Shown: positions 1 through 10,040, counted from the stretch's first letter. The stretch: 18,089 nucleotides of DNA from Eimeria necatrix (GCF_000499385.1 NW_013651665.1:5067-23155); one strand, 5' to 3'. Notes: generated by a model not told the origin, from the letters alone. Translations and numbers: made by a program.

Positions 1-124
1 TTGTACATCATGTCTCTTATATGCATGCCTGTACTTCACGGAAGCACATTTGAAAAAGAAGCACAGCAGGGACTGCAATGCATTCAGCATCATCCCCTTC
101 GCAACAGGAAATTTTAAAGGTAGA

Positions 125-697
125 TCATGGTGTATGTTTCTGCAGCCGCAAAAGTTTCGACTCTGTTTCATGGCTTTCTACCGTGAAGCTGGACACTCTG
201 AAAGAAACATTTGTCATGTACCCTGGAAGAAGCCTTCTACTGCTTCGCCAAAGGCACGTAAACAGCCACATACCATCTGTTCGGCATTCACACAGGCTCC
301 CACTCACAATAGTCTCGCGCAGATCGTTAGCAGCTGCACCCACTTTAATGCAATTCTTTTGCACGGGAGGGACGTGTTTTGTAATTGGGCTAGCAAAGTA
401 AAACAATCCATGCCTCTGCTTCGCCCAAGTTGAAGTCAAGCTGACGCTGTGATAGCTACAGCTCTTTTGATCCCTTGCATTGAATGCAGTGCACGTTATT
501 TTCAACAGGCGCGTATCATGTGAGCTCAGCTGGCACGCTTGAAGAATGATCTGGCAGCCGAACGCACAGTGAAATTTTTGGCAACGTTCTGGGGCAAATA
601 CAGTGCCACTTACGCATAAGCCGACTCCTGGAAACACGCAAGCACACGTGGCATTACGGATATGCTGACGAGCTTGCAGGATCATTGGACGCTCCAT
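125..697 (-). CDS. candidate cysteine-rich protein or exon, unrecognised
   Basis: This is the longest open frame in the window, 190 codons from its first ATG at 697 to the TGA at 125-127. It encodes 13 cysteines, about twice what the base composition would give. Near residues 25-60 the pattern is C-x3-GT-x6-C-x4-C-x10-C, which loosely recalls single-domain von Willebrand C (SVWC) proteins of arthropods. A second cluster reads SGSLCECRTDG followed by W-x-F-x-C. From this ATG there is no signal peptide and the start context is poor (T at -3), so the true start could lie in an upstream exon; a possible acceptor lies near 635 (TTTCCAG, minus strand). The final quarter has little cysteine. By my rough stop-codon estimate, a frame this long is expected only a few hundredths of a time by chance. 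What I see is the length and the cysteines; the SVWC link is inference, and a chance open frame remains possible. Confidence 0.27.
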   Translation of the reverse strand: MERPMILQARQHIRNATCACVFPGVGLCVSGTVFAPERCQKFHCAFGCQIILQACQLSSHDTRLLKITCTAFNARDQKSCSYHSVSLTSTWAKQRHGLFYFASPITKHVPPVQKNCIKVGAAANDLRETIVSGSLCECRTDGMWLFTCLWRSSRRLLPGYMTNVSFRVSSFTVESHETESKLLRLQKHTP

Positions 698-2411
698 TAA
701 AAGCTTCAAAGCACCGTGTTCGGCAATGTGTACGGGCGGAGAATTAATTTTCGCCGCACCATCAAGCGAGACGACGTTATCTTCTGGTCCAGCAATCCCA
801 GCGCTCCGCGTGTCATGTCTCGCACGCTTAAAACATTACTGAACCACAAGATGATTTAGCTGCTTAGTGCCATTACCTCTTCGCGGCGAATGACCAGAAA
901 ATAGACAGACAACGATGGCACAAGAAAAAGAAGCCAGGAGAAAAGTGTCTCCAGGATTGCGTTTCTTCCTGATGGCAAGAAATGACATGCAACACGCCAG
1001 CTTTTTCTGCATCTGGATTCTTGTCAGATCCACAGCATTTTCCAGATAGACCAAAGCTCGATACTTCCGGAAGTCTGGTCCTGTGCCACATTTGGGTGAA
1101 CCACGATCATCCACAATGCAGTGCAGGCGTTTAATACATGGATGCTAGCTCCGACGGATATTTCAACTGCTGCAATTCGAAAAAAATGTGCCTGCCAGTG
1201 CAAACAAAATGGGAAACTTGAGAGGGCAGTACATCCATCACGCACCATTCCCTTCATAAGTCCGGACTCCAGTAACTGACTCAACATTGCACGCTGCTCA
1301 TGTTTAAGCTCTCCACCAGCAGTACTGCGTGGATATAAGCTTGGTCGAAAGTACCAGTTGAGCTTTAGAAGGGGACTGAAGGAATGATTGCAACCATCTG
1401 TTCCATCTTGGCCAAGCCATGTAGTACTCTTGCTGCTGGTTATAGCTATCGCACGCAAACATCGCGGCTTGCAGTGACTAAGCGTGACCAAATTCGTACG
1501 TCCTTTAAAGTGCAGACACAGGTTGAAACGTTCACTTTTCTATATGCAGCGGCATCTGTGAACCACGCGAACATTACTAGCAAAGCAGCATGAGTCGGGC
1601 GGTTACGTCTGCCACTGGGGCTCCCTGACACCCAAAGCTACAGAGCCTGAGATGATTGAAATCGTACTTGGTTTGTTGCTGCTGTGTTACAATAAAGAGT
1701 TGGGCAAGAATTGAGTCCTCAACATCACTGCGCATGTGGCGAGAATGAATGAGGGGCCAATGCGCATTACGTACGCCACTAGGCAACTACATACCTCCTG
1801 GAAAACAACCGATTGTCGTCCACACGTTAACGGTAGAATGACGATGGAAAATTCTGAGATATTGCCTGTTCGCAAACCGCGTCAACTCCACTGCCTTGTG
1901 TGACACAGCGTCGGCTGAGTGGCATCTGGTTTATACGCTTCACTGAACTCTCGATTCTGCTTAGCGTGCAGAGGGTCGCGACTATGAAACATCGTTTTAT
2001 TAGAAGTTGTCCCCATTATTTGCGTACTGGTGGTAAGCGAAGGAAACCTCCAAAAAAGGTTATGGTAATGTTCTTGCTCATGTCGGCTTCGGCACGCGCA
2101 CGGGCTGTGCTACGAATAACCATACTCGCTGCATATTATGCAAGAGAAATATATAATAGTTTCTTTGCTTGCATTGGCACGGCCTACAGCCAAGCAAAAG
2201 AAACAGGGAGTTTTGAATCTACCAAAATATCTACGCAGTTATCTGAATTTATAAAAATAGCATGCCCTTAATGTCCTTAATGTCGTTGCGCTTTCACAGG
2301 AAAAAAGCTTGAAACAATTCGTCTGCTGTTGGGACTTGCCAGCCGGAGGAAGTTTTATTCACAAACCCAGGAAGATGCGGTACGTCCTGCTCCTTAAACG
2401 TGTAACACATG
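698..2411. other. no supported gene
   Basis: Several frames of 60-155 codons are open here on both strands, but none has a convincing domain, signal peptide or paired splice signals. The longest runs on the minus strand over 1024-1491 and begins with a non-ATG codon. A short tandem repeat sits at 2266-2283. Confidence 0.6.
2266..2283 (+). repeat. 9-base tandem duplication
   Basis: The unit ccttaatgt occurs twice, perfectly and without a gap. It is probably replication slippage and carries no evident function. Confidence 0.8.
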
Positions 2412-2425
2412 CCACTAGATGGCAG
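2412..2425 (+). promoter_or_regulatory. CTCF-like binding site
   Basis: The word CCACTAGATGGCAG matches the CTCF core consensus CCASYAGRKGGCRS at all 14 positions. CTCF is a zinc-finger architectural protein of bilaterian animals, so the site only means something if the host is an animal. The inner GCCACTAGATGGC is also nearly palindromic. A single degenerate motif in 18 kb is weak evidence of occupancy. Confidence 0.25.
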
Positions 2426-3083
2426 CCTGCTGCTTGCAGAGAAAACTGCCGGGTAAGCATGCGTTTTACAGTTCGAGCCCCGGAATACCGCATGGTAATA
2501 CCCCGCAAGAACCAGCAGCTTTAAATCTATTGCCCTTTTGCGATGGAAAGAGAGTTTGTTCATAGTTACCAAGGCCAAGGCACAGTGCACCTGCGCATTC
2601 TGAACATAATGTGGCGCAAGAACTGCATATGAAAATGACAGCTTACAACTTTGACCACATGCGCTATTGGTGTCTAAAAGCTGGAGATGCAGTTCTGTCG
2701 TACACCCGGAAGGCCAGGAATTGCTTACGAATGAACTGTCAATTTGTTTTCATTGCTTTTGGTCACAAGGCACTTAACCATTAGTTGTTTCTGCAAGCTC
2801 TTTTTTTGCCAAAACACATTGCCCAAACGCACAAACCAGATGGAAATAATAAGGAAAGGGCACAACCTACGAAACTCCGTCGGAAGGAAAATGATGATAG
2901 GCATAGCATTAGTCAAGGCATTTGCAACCAGGGAGAAAGCCTACCGTTCACTTCCCGGCCACGCACGAAGCAAAGAGATAGACACCACCTACGTCCCTAA
3001 ATCACGAAGACCACTGCGGATTAAACTTGTAACGGAAAATTTCGCTTCGTGCGCAGCTAGTGTAGATCAAAGCTGCCTTGCAG
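2426..3083. other. no supported gene
   Basis: A minus-strand frame across 2294-2590 contains a GMCYTF motif reminiscent of DEG/ENaC channels but is otherwise unconvincing. The plus-strand frame that becomes arrestin-like further on is already open from 2744, but its first two thirds show no family resemblance. Confidence 0.5.
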
Positions 3084-3283
3084 AACAGGGCAATCACTAC
3101 ACGCCGCACATGACATACGACGGAAACACCACAAGTGCACCATACAACTTGGTTTGTGGGCGAATTATCGATATAACTTTGAACGTGCATTTCCACAAGG
3201 CTTATAAGTCGGCCCCAATAGTGGAGCTAACGCTTCCAATAGTCTTGAGAACTGATCCTAAAATTATCCATGGATATCCATGA
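3084..3283 (+). CDS. candidate exon or gene fragment, arrestin C-terminal-domain-like
   Basis: The frame is open from 2744 to the TGA at 3281-3283. A possible acceptor, CCTTGCAG, ends at 3083. The last 50 residues read NLVCGRIIDI, then LNVHF, then IVELTLPIVLRTDP. In alpha-arrestins (ARRDC/TXNIP type) the C-terminal arrestin domain has a C-x-I-I-x-V-x-Y-x-L-x-V strand, followed by L-x-L-P-[LIV]-V-I-G-T-x-P. Here the distance from the II pair to the proline of LPIV is 25 residues, the same as in the ARRDC3 segment I remember. Against the call, an extra Gly follows the Cys, the usual Tyr is Leu, and IGT is replaced by LRT. No splice donor follows before the stop. If the relation is real, this is more likely a decayed fragment than a working exon. 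Family membership is inference from a short match. Confidence 0.25.
3269..3282. repeat. 14-bp perfect palindrome
   Basis: CATGGATATCCATG is its own reverse complement and overlaps the shorter palindrome ATCCATGGAT (3266-3275). It could be a binding site for a dimeric factor. No other support is visible. Confidence 0.6.
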
Positions 3284-6028
3284 TTTCCCTCGAGCCTATC
3301 GTGCTATGGCAATGTTCTTATTGGAGGCTGAATGATGAAACTACAATTTCTGACGGACAATTAATGTCGCGTGAGCATATATGAGAATTGCCCTCCACAA
3401 CAATCAATTTACTTAAAGCTCGCTGCAGCTGTACCTGTGCAGACAGTGCCGATGGAAAGGCAGTATACATGAAGGTGCGAAGCCAATACCGTCCGCTTCT
3501 CAGACCAAACTGCCAGGGAGAGACAGAAAATGCGCCAGGACACCATGCTTCTTCCAGAGTGGCTATGTTCGCACAGTGGCGTGTTTGGCGAGCCTGCTCA
3601 CTGCTCATGAGCACCCTCCCTCGTCAGGCAACGCAGAAACAACGATTGCATACTCTTGCACTAGATATTCAAGCTGCACTGACACTACCGCGAGTTCCGA
3701 CATATTGGAGTATGGTAGACACGCCGGCCAGATTTTGACGGTAGGACGCTGCAGTGAAGAGAAATTTAGATTACGCAACGTGCGTGTATGCAAGGAAATC
3801 ATAGTACTAGAGTGCAAATTATTCGGCGGAGCTCTCCCTTATGATACATTAGAACAAGCTCGGCAGAAAGTCATGCAGTTGTGCTAAAATGATAGTCGAC
3901 TACTTCAAAATCATCTTTGCCTTACCAGCGATCAACGACACAGAACATGCCACAGATGTTAAGCTAGTCCGATATTTCGGTTTCTTCACACCGGAATCCA
4001 CACACAATACGTAATATAACTGGCAACTTCATGATGGGATTGCTCCCCAAACGACGCTTTCCCGAAAGAACGACATCGAACGCAACACTGTGATAAAAAA
4101 GCTGTGTCAGCGAAGTACGTAAATTCAAGTGTTTTCCTGTTGCTAGGCTCATTCGCGCACGTCCTGAATCACAAAATACTACGCCACTAAGTGTATCCGA
4201 AAATGCAGAATGGTAGACTTTGCCCTGGCCCCAGAAAACGCATGAACCGTACGTCCTCTGCTGACGCAGTGAACGACTGTTTCTGGCATGCATGTATGTC
4301 CTTATCTATAATGTTCACGGCAATAAACGCATTATGGGCTGCTACATTTTGATCGCTCAGGACATGAATATCATATCGAAGGCATTCAGCCTATGTGAGC
4401 CATTCCGCAGTGCTACACGGAAATTGGGCCCACACGTTCGCACTCGCACTGAGCATCGAACTCGCTGTGCATGTGCCCCTTTGGTGCATGGACAGGTTAG
4501 AGCTAGAGTAGCACATACTTGCGGAGCCACGCGCAACTCACAGAAGCGAAGCTTCTGTCAACACAAATACTGGCGATAGAACCAGAAGTAAGCATTCCCA
4601 CAGCTTCCAGACATCGCAAGTAAAAAATTTTGTTCAAGGAAATAGACGGACGATCGCGTCACGTGTAAAAGAGTGTGACAGCCGATCGCTGTATGTGTGT
4701 CAATTTGTAGGGGTACCCTCTCAAAATGAGCTGTGCCACAAAATAGCCGGTGAGATGGGAGGGTAGGTTACAAAGTGACCAATATATAGTTGGTACGCGC
4801 CCTCCAGACTAGATATTGTAAATTGGTGCCAGTGACTGCGTCGTCCAGGATGACTCCTGGCGGCACAATTGCGGCTGTTGCATTTCCGGAAGTTGTCAAG
4901 CAACGAAAAAATGAAGTTATTGCTCAAACTGTACCATCCTCGTTTGCTCATTCGAGCGACTGCGAGTGATTCGTCTGTGGGACAGAATGCCAAGCCTGCG
5001 CTGGCATAACGGTGCCTTCCCGCTTCAACACGTGGTCAAACAGGCCCATAGCGCCAGGCACAGCTCTAAAATAATTACCCTTCCTCCGAAAACTAGTCAC
5101 CTCTAAAAGAACTGGTGCTTAAAAGTCTCAGGGCGACGATGGCCTGCCCTGGCCTGCCCGCAATATACGTTCGAGCGAAATACGAAAATAAAAAATCCCT
5201 AGATCATTTCCTTGCATATTGTAAAATGCTACGTGGGTGTCCACATTATTGCTCGTCTGTCGTTCCTTACCCTAGAAGACTACAGGCATCCCTTGAAAAT
5301 TTTCGTGCCAACAAGCTTCAAGGGATCGCGTAGCCTTTCTACAATGCTGTATACAAGTGCATGTGCGTCCGCAGCACTGGGCAAGTCATGTCCTCCGAGT
5401 GGCCTCCATGTCCACTGCGGGGGTGAGAACATATCCAGCTATCTGATGCACTATTTTTCAGACACTGCTAAGCGTAGGCATTTGAGTCGCATGCCTGGCC
5501 GTCTGCAGCTGCCACATAACCAACAGCTCGTATCATCTTTACGAGAAAGACGCTGATGTTGAATCTCATGCCGCCCACAGTCAGGCTTTCAAGCATCAAG
5601 AAAAGTGCGCGGCCAGGTTTTCAACGGCGGCGAGATGTGTGAGGGAAACTTTGCAATGCATTAGGTAGACTTCAGAGTAGCGGTCGAGAGGAGGGCCCAT
5701 CATAATAGCTCCTCTTCTCCTCCGAAATGTCCGGTGACAGGCTCCTGAAATGTTCGGTGATACAGCTTACTTGGAATGGCCACTTCAGGAAGCGAGAAGG
5801 CTGGCACGGTTCGGCAAAGCGGAGCTTGCGGGAGGAAGCGCCTTCTGTGGGTTTCTGGATGTGCCTGCTAGTTGGCAAAGCTGTGGTGCATACGTCCATG
5901 TTTTGTTATATCCGTCAATGGCCATTTGAACGGTGGATCACGATGCGAATATGGGACCGAAACTGCGGGGACTAGACGGAACGGTTGGAGCTCTTCATGT
6001 AGTGTGCAGCACTATAACGTTGAGCGCG
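3284..6028. other. no supported gene
   Basis: Open frames of 60-116 codons occur on both strands, none with recognisable domains. A minus-strand frame over 3964-4293 carries MKLPVILRI, superficially like the LPIVLRT segment at 3240. A small hairpin lies at 4540-4558 and a TCACGTG E-box at 4659-4665. The stretch 5560-6000 is locally richer in G+C, but I recognise nothing in it. Confidence 0.55.
4540..4558. repeat. 8-bp hairpin with GAA loop
   Basis: ACAGAAGC and GCTTCTGT are perfect inverted arms around a three-base loop. The stem is short, so chance is plausible. Confidence 0.6.
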
Positions 6029-6091
6029 TATAGCCTCCCACGGTGGTACCGTTTACTATTCTACATATGATATATGAATAGAGAGGCTATA
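6029..6091. other. three-way-junction inverted-repeat element
   Basis: Outer arms TATAGCCTC (6029-6037) and GAGGCTATA (6083-6091) pair over 9 bp. They enclose two hairpins. The first is ACGGT-ggt-ACCGT (6040-6052, 5 bp). The second (6056-6081) pairs CTATT with AATAG and CATAT with ATATG, giving 10 bp with a three-base bulge and a GAT loop. Only six bases of the 63 lie in the junction linkers (6038-6039, 6053-6055, 6082). A cruciform or folded RNA is possible in either orientation. It lacks the CUGAUGA and GAAA core of a hammerhead ribozyme and is too short for tRNA. It may also be the remains of a small inverted-repeat transposon. The pairing is directly visible; function is unknown. Confidence 0.5.
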
Positions 6092-6402
6092 GCTAGGGAA
6101 ACCTGGACCTCGTCGCATAGCAAGTTTAGGGTGTTCTACTGGAAGGTCAGGGATTGGGGCTAGCGGGAAGACGCGATACAAGAGACACCGACGGGCTTGG
6201 GGAGGCTGAAAGCAGGGGAACATGAACAACTATGCATTGAAGGCTTTTTTTGAATGCCTTTATCCCTGATGAATATGTGCGCACCTGTGTAGCGAGGTAC
6301 GAAAACCATGTAGCGGCGCGGCAAGCCGTGCACACCATACGGGTCGGTTCTGGACAACGCGAGGCCTCGTAGTACTGGAGTGTCCCTCAACCTGCGCTAA
6401 AA
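6092..6402. other. no supported gene
   Basis: All three minus-strand frames are partly open here (between about 6147 and 6484), which reflects few stop words rather than a gene. No domain is recognised. Confidence 0.5.
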
Positions 6403-6681
6403 ATGTGCGTTCAACAAATAAAAGTCGAAGTTTTGGAGAATTTTGCCTCAAACGGGCTACCGAGCGCGTTCTCCGTGCCAACATCCCAAAAGCAACATTG
6501 CATCACCCAGGAGGCCAATGCCGAGCACAAATCCAGCGAAGGCCCTAGAAAACTCTTTTGGTGGCAAAAAAAGAATGTAAACTACTCCCTTCAATTGTTG
6601 AAGTTCTTTTTCAGCCTTGTGCTACGGCTGAGTAAGACGCTGTCTACACAACTAACCCCAGGCTTCATCCCTGTGTCGCAG
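6403..6681 (+). CDS. candidate first exon, unrecognised protein
   Basis: An ATG with A at -3 opens a 93-codon frame that ends exactly in phase at CAG|GTAAGG, a strong splice-donor sequence with the intron at 6682. The peptide has an acidic-to-neutral start, then WWQKKN, then a leucine/phenylalanine-rich helix-like segment, and ends GFIPVSQ. There is no signal peptide and no family I can name. The downstream partner exon is not identifiable. The good start context and donor support an exon. The lack of homology and of a partner argue for caution. Confidence 0.2.
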
Positions 6682-7001
6682 GTAAGGGAGTGCTTTTCTC
6701 ATTCTCTGTGTTACTCTTTGTCGTTTTTACATAAAAAGCGTCGGCTTGCTACCCCGTAAAGCTAGTCGAGTATTCTGACGCATCGAAACACTGCTGGAAC
6801 GACCGAGCTGAGCTCGACTTCATTACGAAGAATTCTAGCCTGTCAGCGTTTTATTGTCTCTACTCATTGAAGGCGCGAAAACAAACAATACAAACCTATC
6901 GACCATATTTTTTTTGATGATCCAGTTACGATGAAGAACTTGCTGTTCGACGAGTGTATACTTCGATTGGCAGCATCAAAGTCCCTGCCCAACTAACACC
7001 A

Positions 7002-7027
7002 CGGAACCACGTGCCCGGAACCACGTG
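7002..7027. repeat. paired 12-base repeat with two E-boxes
   Basis: CGGAACCACGTG occurs at 7002-7013 and again at 7016-7027, a 14-base period. Each copy carries the palindromic E-box CACGTG, the site of bHLH-type factors in animals, fungi and plants. The spacing is a little more than one helical turn. Confidence 0.6.
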
Positions 7028-7055
7028 TGAAACAATTTGAGCTTCTTCTGTAAAG

Positions 7056-7142
7056 CCAACTTTATTTGTATGACTAACTTCTACTCGCGCATTAACTGCA
7101 GACCTAACTTTATTTGTATGAGTAACAGCTACTTACAGATTA
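7056..7142 (+). repeat. imperfect 47-base tandem duplication
   Basis: The segment beginning ccaactttatttgtatgact at 7056 is repeated from 7103. The first 20 bases are nearly identical; the rest has drifted, with the shared end attaa. An old local duplication is likely. Confidence 0.6.
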
Positions 7143-7916
7143 AAAGCTTTTAGTGCTCTTAAGGTTGGTTCTATTTGGCGAAGCTCTTAATCCAGAGTTT
7201 GGATCGAGGACGTAGTTGGAACAACTCAGGGGGCAACCTGTTTCATAGGACAGTCGCTAGACACATCTGTTTCCACTTTGCTCGACTAGTCTACACAATT
7301 TCATCAAAATCTTGATTAATGTCTCGCATCGGCTGATTCGGAGCCGCGAACAGAGAAGAGATGCATGTAGTGGTACGGTGAGAGGGGCCTGACATCTAAG
7401 TCTGGTTGTTCTCCTATGAAAGCTGATCTGCAACGTTTACGAGCCTCTCACAGCAAAACGCGTAGGAAAAAATGCGGAGTGCTACTAGCAGTATTTACAT
7501 GGAAACTCCATTGAACTTTGGGTGGTACAACTTGAGTTGGATGGAAAAGCTCTACCCGCCAACCTCTTGGTGCTAACAAAACAATCCTGAAACGTTGTTG
7601 TGTTGAGAGGAAAGAAATGCTAATTGTGTGGATTGTGAACGTAAATATGGCAGACCACGGTTTTCGTCAGGTGGCCTATTGTACTCAATTCGAGCCACAA
7701 AAATGCTGCACACAATGTAGAACTAATCAGCAGAAGTCCATTCATTTGCTCCTATTTTGTATGATACACAGCTAGAACTCTCGTGTGGAGTGCTTTCCTC
7801 ACAAAGCTTCTGTGTTATGGCCAGGGTTGCGCTCATTCCACAACCGGCACGTACTCACTCAGCCAGTGATGGCAAAGGCTTGTTCAAGGCCTCACTTTAG
7901 GAAGGAAGCCGGTGCA

Positions 7917-7923
7917 TATAAAA
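7917..7923 (+). promoter_or_regulatory. possible TATA box
   Basis: TATAAAA is followed by a moderately C/T-rich stretch 15-25 bases downstream. No credible gene follows, so this may be a chance A/T-rich word. Confidence 0.12.
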
Positions 7924-9562
7924 ATGCTGCACATCCCACTCTGCATCGAGAAAAAACAACACGGACAATACGCAACCAAAATTTTTCCACCTGAAAAGCC
8001 ACAAAGTTAGCATTAGCGCGAGCACTTTTGGTGTACTGGGGAGTACAACCGAATGGGCAGGCACTTCTAACAAAGCACTTGCGTGCTCATACTATAAGGC
8101 ACATACGTAAATCAAAGGCGCACAACACATAATTTGAGCTATTGCATTGTTGGGGAACCGTTCTATAGTGAAAGCTATTGGATCCTGTGTTGGTCTTCAC
8201 CTTATCTACTCCGTTGTTGTATTTCTCTCGAAAGCAACTCACAGCCTTCACAGATGGCTCTCGGTTCCAACGAACATAACTGTTTCTTCCTCATATTTTT
8301 GCAGGCTTTCGGAAGCTCTAGGTCCAAAAACGCGCAATAACGCTCTCTGACCACGGCAAGAAACTTACGGCGTTGCTCACCCCGTATGATGTGCAGAAAC
8401 GAGCCGTCTGAGAGAAATAAACCTCCCTGCAGCTGAGCATCTGCGTCGGAGTCGCTGATTTGCGTGCGCTGCATGCTTTTATCACTTTGGACACTCTGCC
8501 GAGCAAACTTCTGTTGAGGCTCATTTTTCTGGTGAAATACTTTGTGGAATGCAGCCAAAGGCGGCTATCAGGAAACAATCGACGATGAAGTTTCCGAATA
8601 TCCAACCGGGAGGTTGCAGGAATCTCACGTGCCTTCACAAAATACGTGAAGCTGTACGTGAACTCAGAGCACTGGAGCGCACAGATTGCTTAAATTTGGG
8701 ACTTATACCGTAGCCACCCAAGGCGTCACGCACAGCTGCCGAGTAGGTAAACTTTGATGGCCGGTTTCACCTATGCAGATGTTAATTTTCATCAATAGAA
8801 GCAACATTGAGCATATTTAAATTGAAAAAGGGGAAAATTCATCCAAAAATTCCTGTTTCAGTGAACAATTACGTACAATCTCGTTCAATTTTAAACGGCG
8901 CTTTGTCGAAAAATTTTTGACCTGGGAACTCCCACAGTCCATAGTAGATTTTATAGTTACTTTGCACATAAAATGCCAATTACAAATAGTTGTTGTCAGG
9001 GCACCTCGCAGCAGTACGCAAGAAAGGACACGATATGTGACCTCAAAGTAAGGAGAAGTTCTTTATGCTACGCATACTCAAAAGAGCGTCCCGTTTTAAT
9101 GCATATATGCTTCTTATATGCGAATGCAACATTTGCCAAGTTTATTTATGCATTTGCTTGGGAATGCGCTGGCAATGACACAAAGCATAACTTAAAATTG
9201 GACCAAGTCCATGGCCTACTGGAGATGTTGCGCTCTAGACCATTGTCCTTTTGTGTCTCAAAGCTTTTGATCTGCCACACATACTTGCTGTAAGCAGAAA
9301 AAGATTATGCAAAATAGAATAAAATCTTTTCTTGCGACCACCCGTTCTACTGCTGAGGTCCGTCTAGGCGCTTTTATTTGGCGCAGACGACAATAACCGT
9401 CACCAAAGAAAAGTATGGTTTTCGGGCCGACAAGAAATAACGTTTCCGGCTCTTTGACACACAAGAAAAGAAGTAATTTACACAAAGTGCAACAAAGGCA
9501 GTCAGGTATCTACTGGATGTGGCTTTCTCTGTCCTCCACATTGGGCAGCACGCGCTTCATAC

Positions 9563-9719
9563 CAGAAGAAAATGTTCTGAGCCACATGTAGAAAGAAAGC
9601 GTAGAAGCAGTTGTGGCAAATTTTCCTTAGGGAAATCATTCAGGCACATTTGTAAGCCTGTCTCACTTGTTGTGCTTGCAGCCTCTCCTAAGTCCACAAA
9701 CTCTTGCACTGCAGCCAGT
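9563..9719 (-). CDS. candidate internal exon, unrecognised
   Basis: On the minus strand, TTTTGCAG precedes 9719 and a donor-like GTATGA occupies 9562-9557. Between them one frame is open throughout and includes VQEFVDLGEAAS and LPQLLLRFLSTCGSEHFLL, a composition typical of a soluble helical protein. I cannot name a family. The opposite strand is also open over 9519-9770, so the open frame alone proves little. The paired splice signals are the main support. Confidence 0.2.
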
Positions 9720-9912
9720 CTGCAAAACATGCATGCATTTGCTCCAAAAGTATCTTGCATTTGTATTTAATGCACGCCAGAGGAGCACATAGCTACTCCG
9801 TCCAATCCAACCGCAATAAATGGCAATGAAATGATTGAACTTTTCTGCTTTGCCGCATTGTATTGGCTCACGAACTGCCTCAGATAATATTATCCTTTTA
9901 CAGGGTAAAGTG

Positions 9913-10040
9913 ACACCATACTCATTATCATAAGCTTCCGCGTGGTGAGTTTGCTTGGGTCAAATAGAGCATTTGTACACCATACTCATCATCATAAGCT
10001 TCCGCGTGGTGAGTTTGCTTGGGTCAAATAGAGCATTTGT
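9913..10040 (+). repeat. 64-base tandem duplication, nearly perfect
   Basis: Copies at 9913-9976 and 9977-10040 abut with no spacer and differ by a single base (cattatc versus catcatc). This is a recent local duplication. Each copy contains AAGCTT and the run cttccgcgtggtgagtttgc. No further copy is seen in the window. Confidence 0.95.

Larger units (their letters stand above)
6682..9562. other. no supported gene; small repeats only
   Basis: From about 6760 to 7780 there is not even a 60-codon open frame. The stretch contains an E-box pair (7002-7027), an imperfect tandem duplication (7056-7142) and a TATA-like word (7917-7923). A 118-codon minus-strand frame (8202-8558), charged and with four cysteines, is open and ends near a GTAAGA donor-like word, but it has no ATG near its beginning and no family match. 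Confidence 0.5.

Noticed and set aside
50..433. Plus-strand frames opposite the cysteine-rich frame
   Set aside because: They overlap the longer minus-strand frame, lack domains and look like its shadows.
1024..1491. Retrotransposon reverse transcriptase fragment on the minus strand
   Set aside because: LSQLLESGLMKG vaguely recalls the start of Gypsy-type RT (LLExGxIxPS), but the SPWASPV and catalytic YxDD blocks are absent.
2410..2480. tRNA or SINE with pol III boxes
   Set aside because: AGTTCGAGCCC at about 2469 matches a B box, but the flanking bases do not form a T-stem, and the best A-box-like word (TGGCAGCCTGC) has mismatches. No cloverleaf can be drawn.
6029..6091. Hammerhead ribozyme
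   Set aside because: The junction has three stems, but the conserved CUGAUGA and GAAA core is missing on both strands.
8202..8558. Minus-strand coding exon with GGLFLSDGSFLHIIRG
   Set aside because: The 118-codon frame has plausible composition, but no ATG near its beginning, no clear acceptor and no family match. Kept only as a note.
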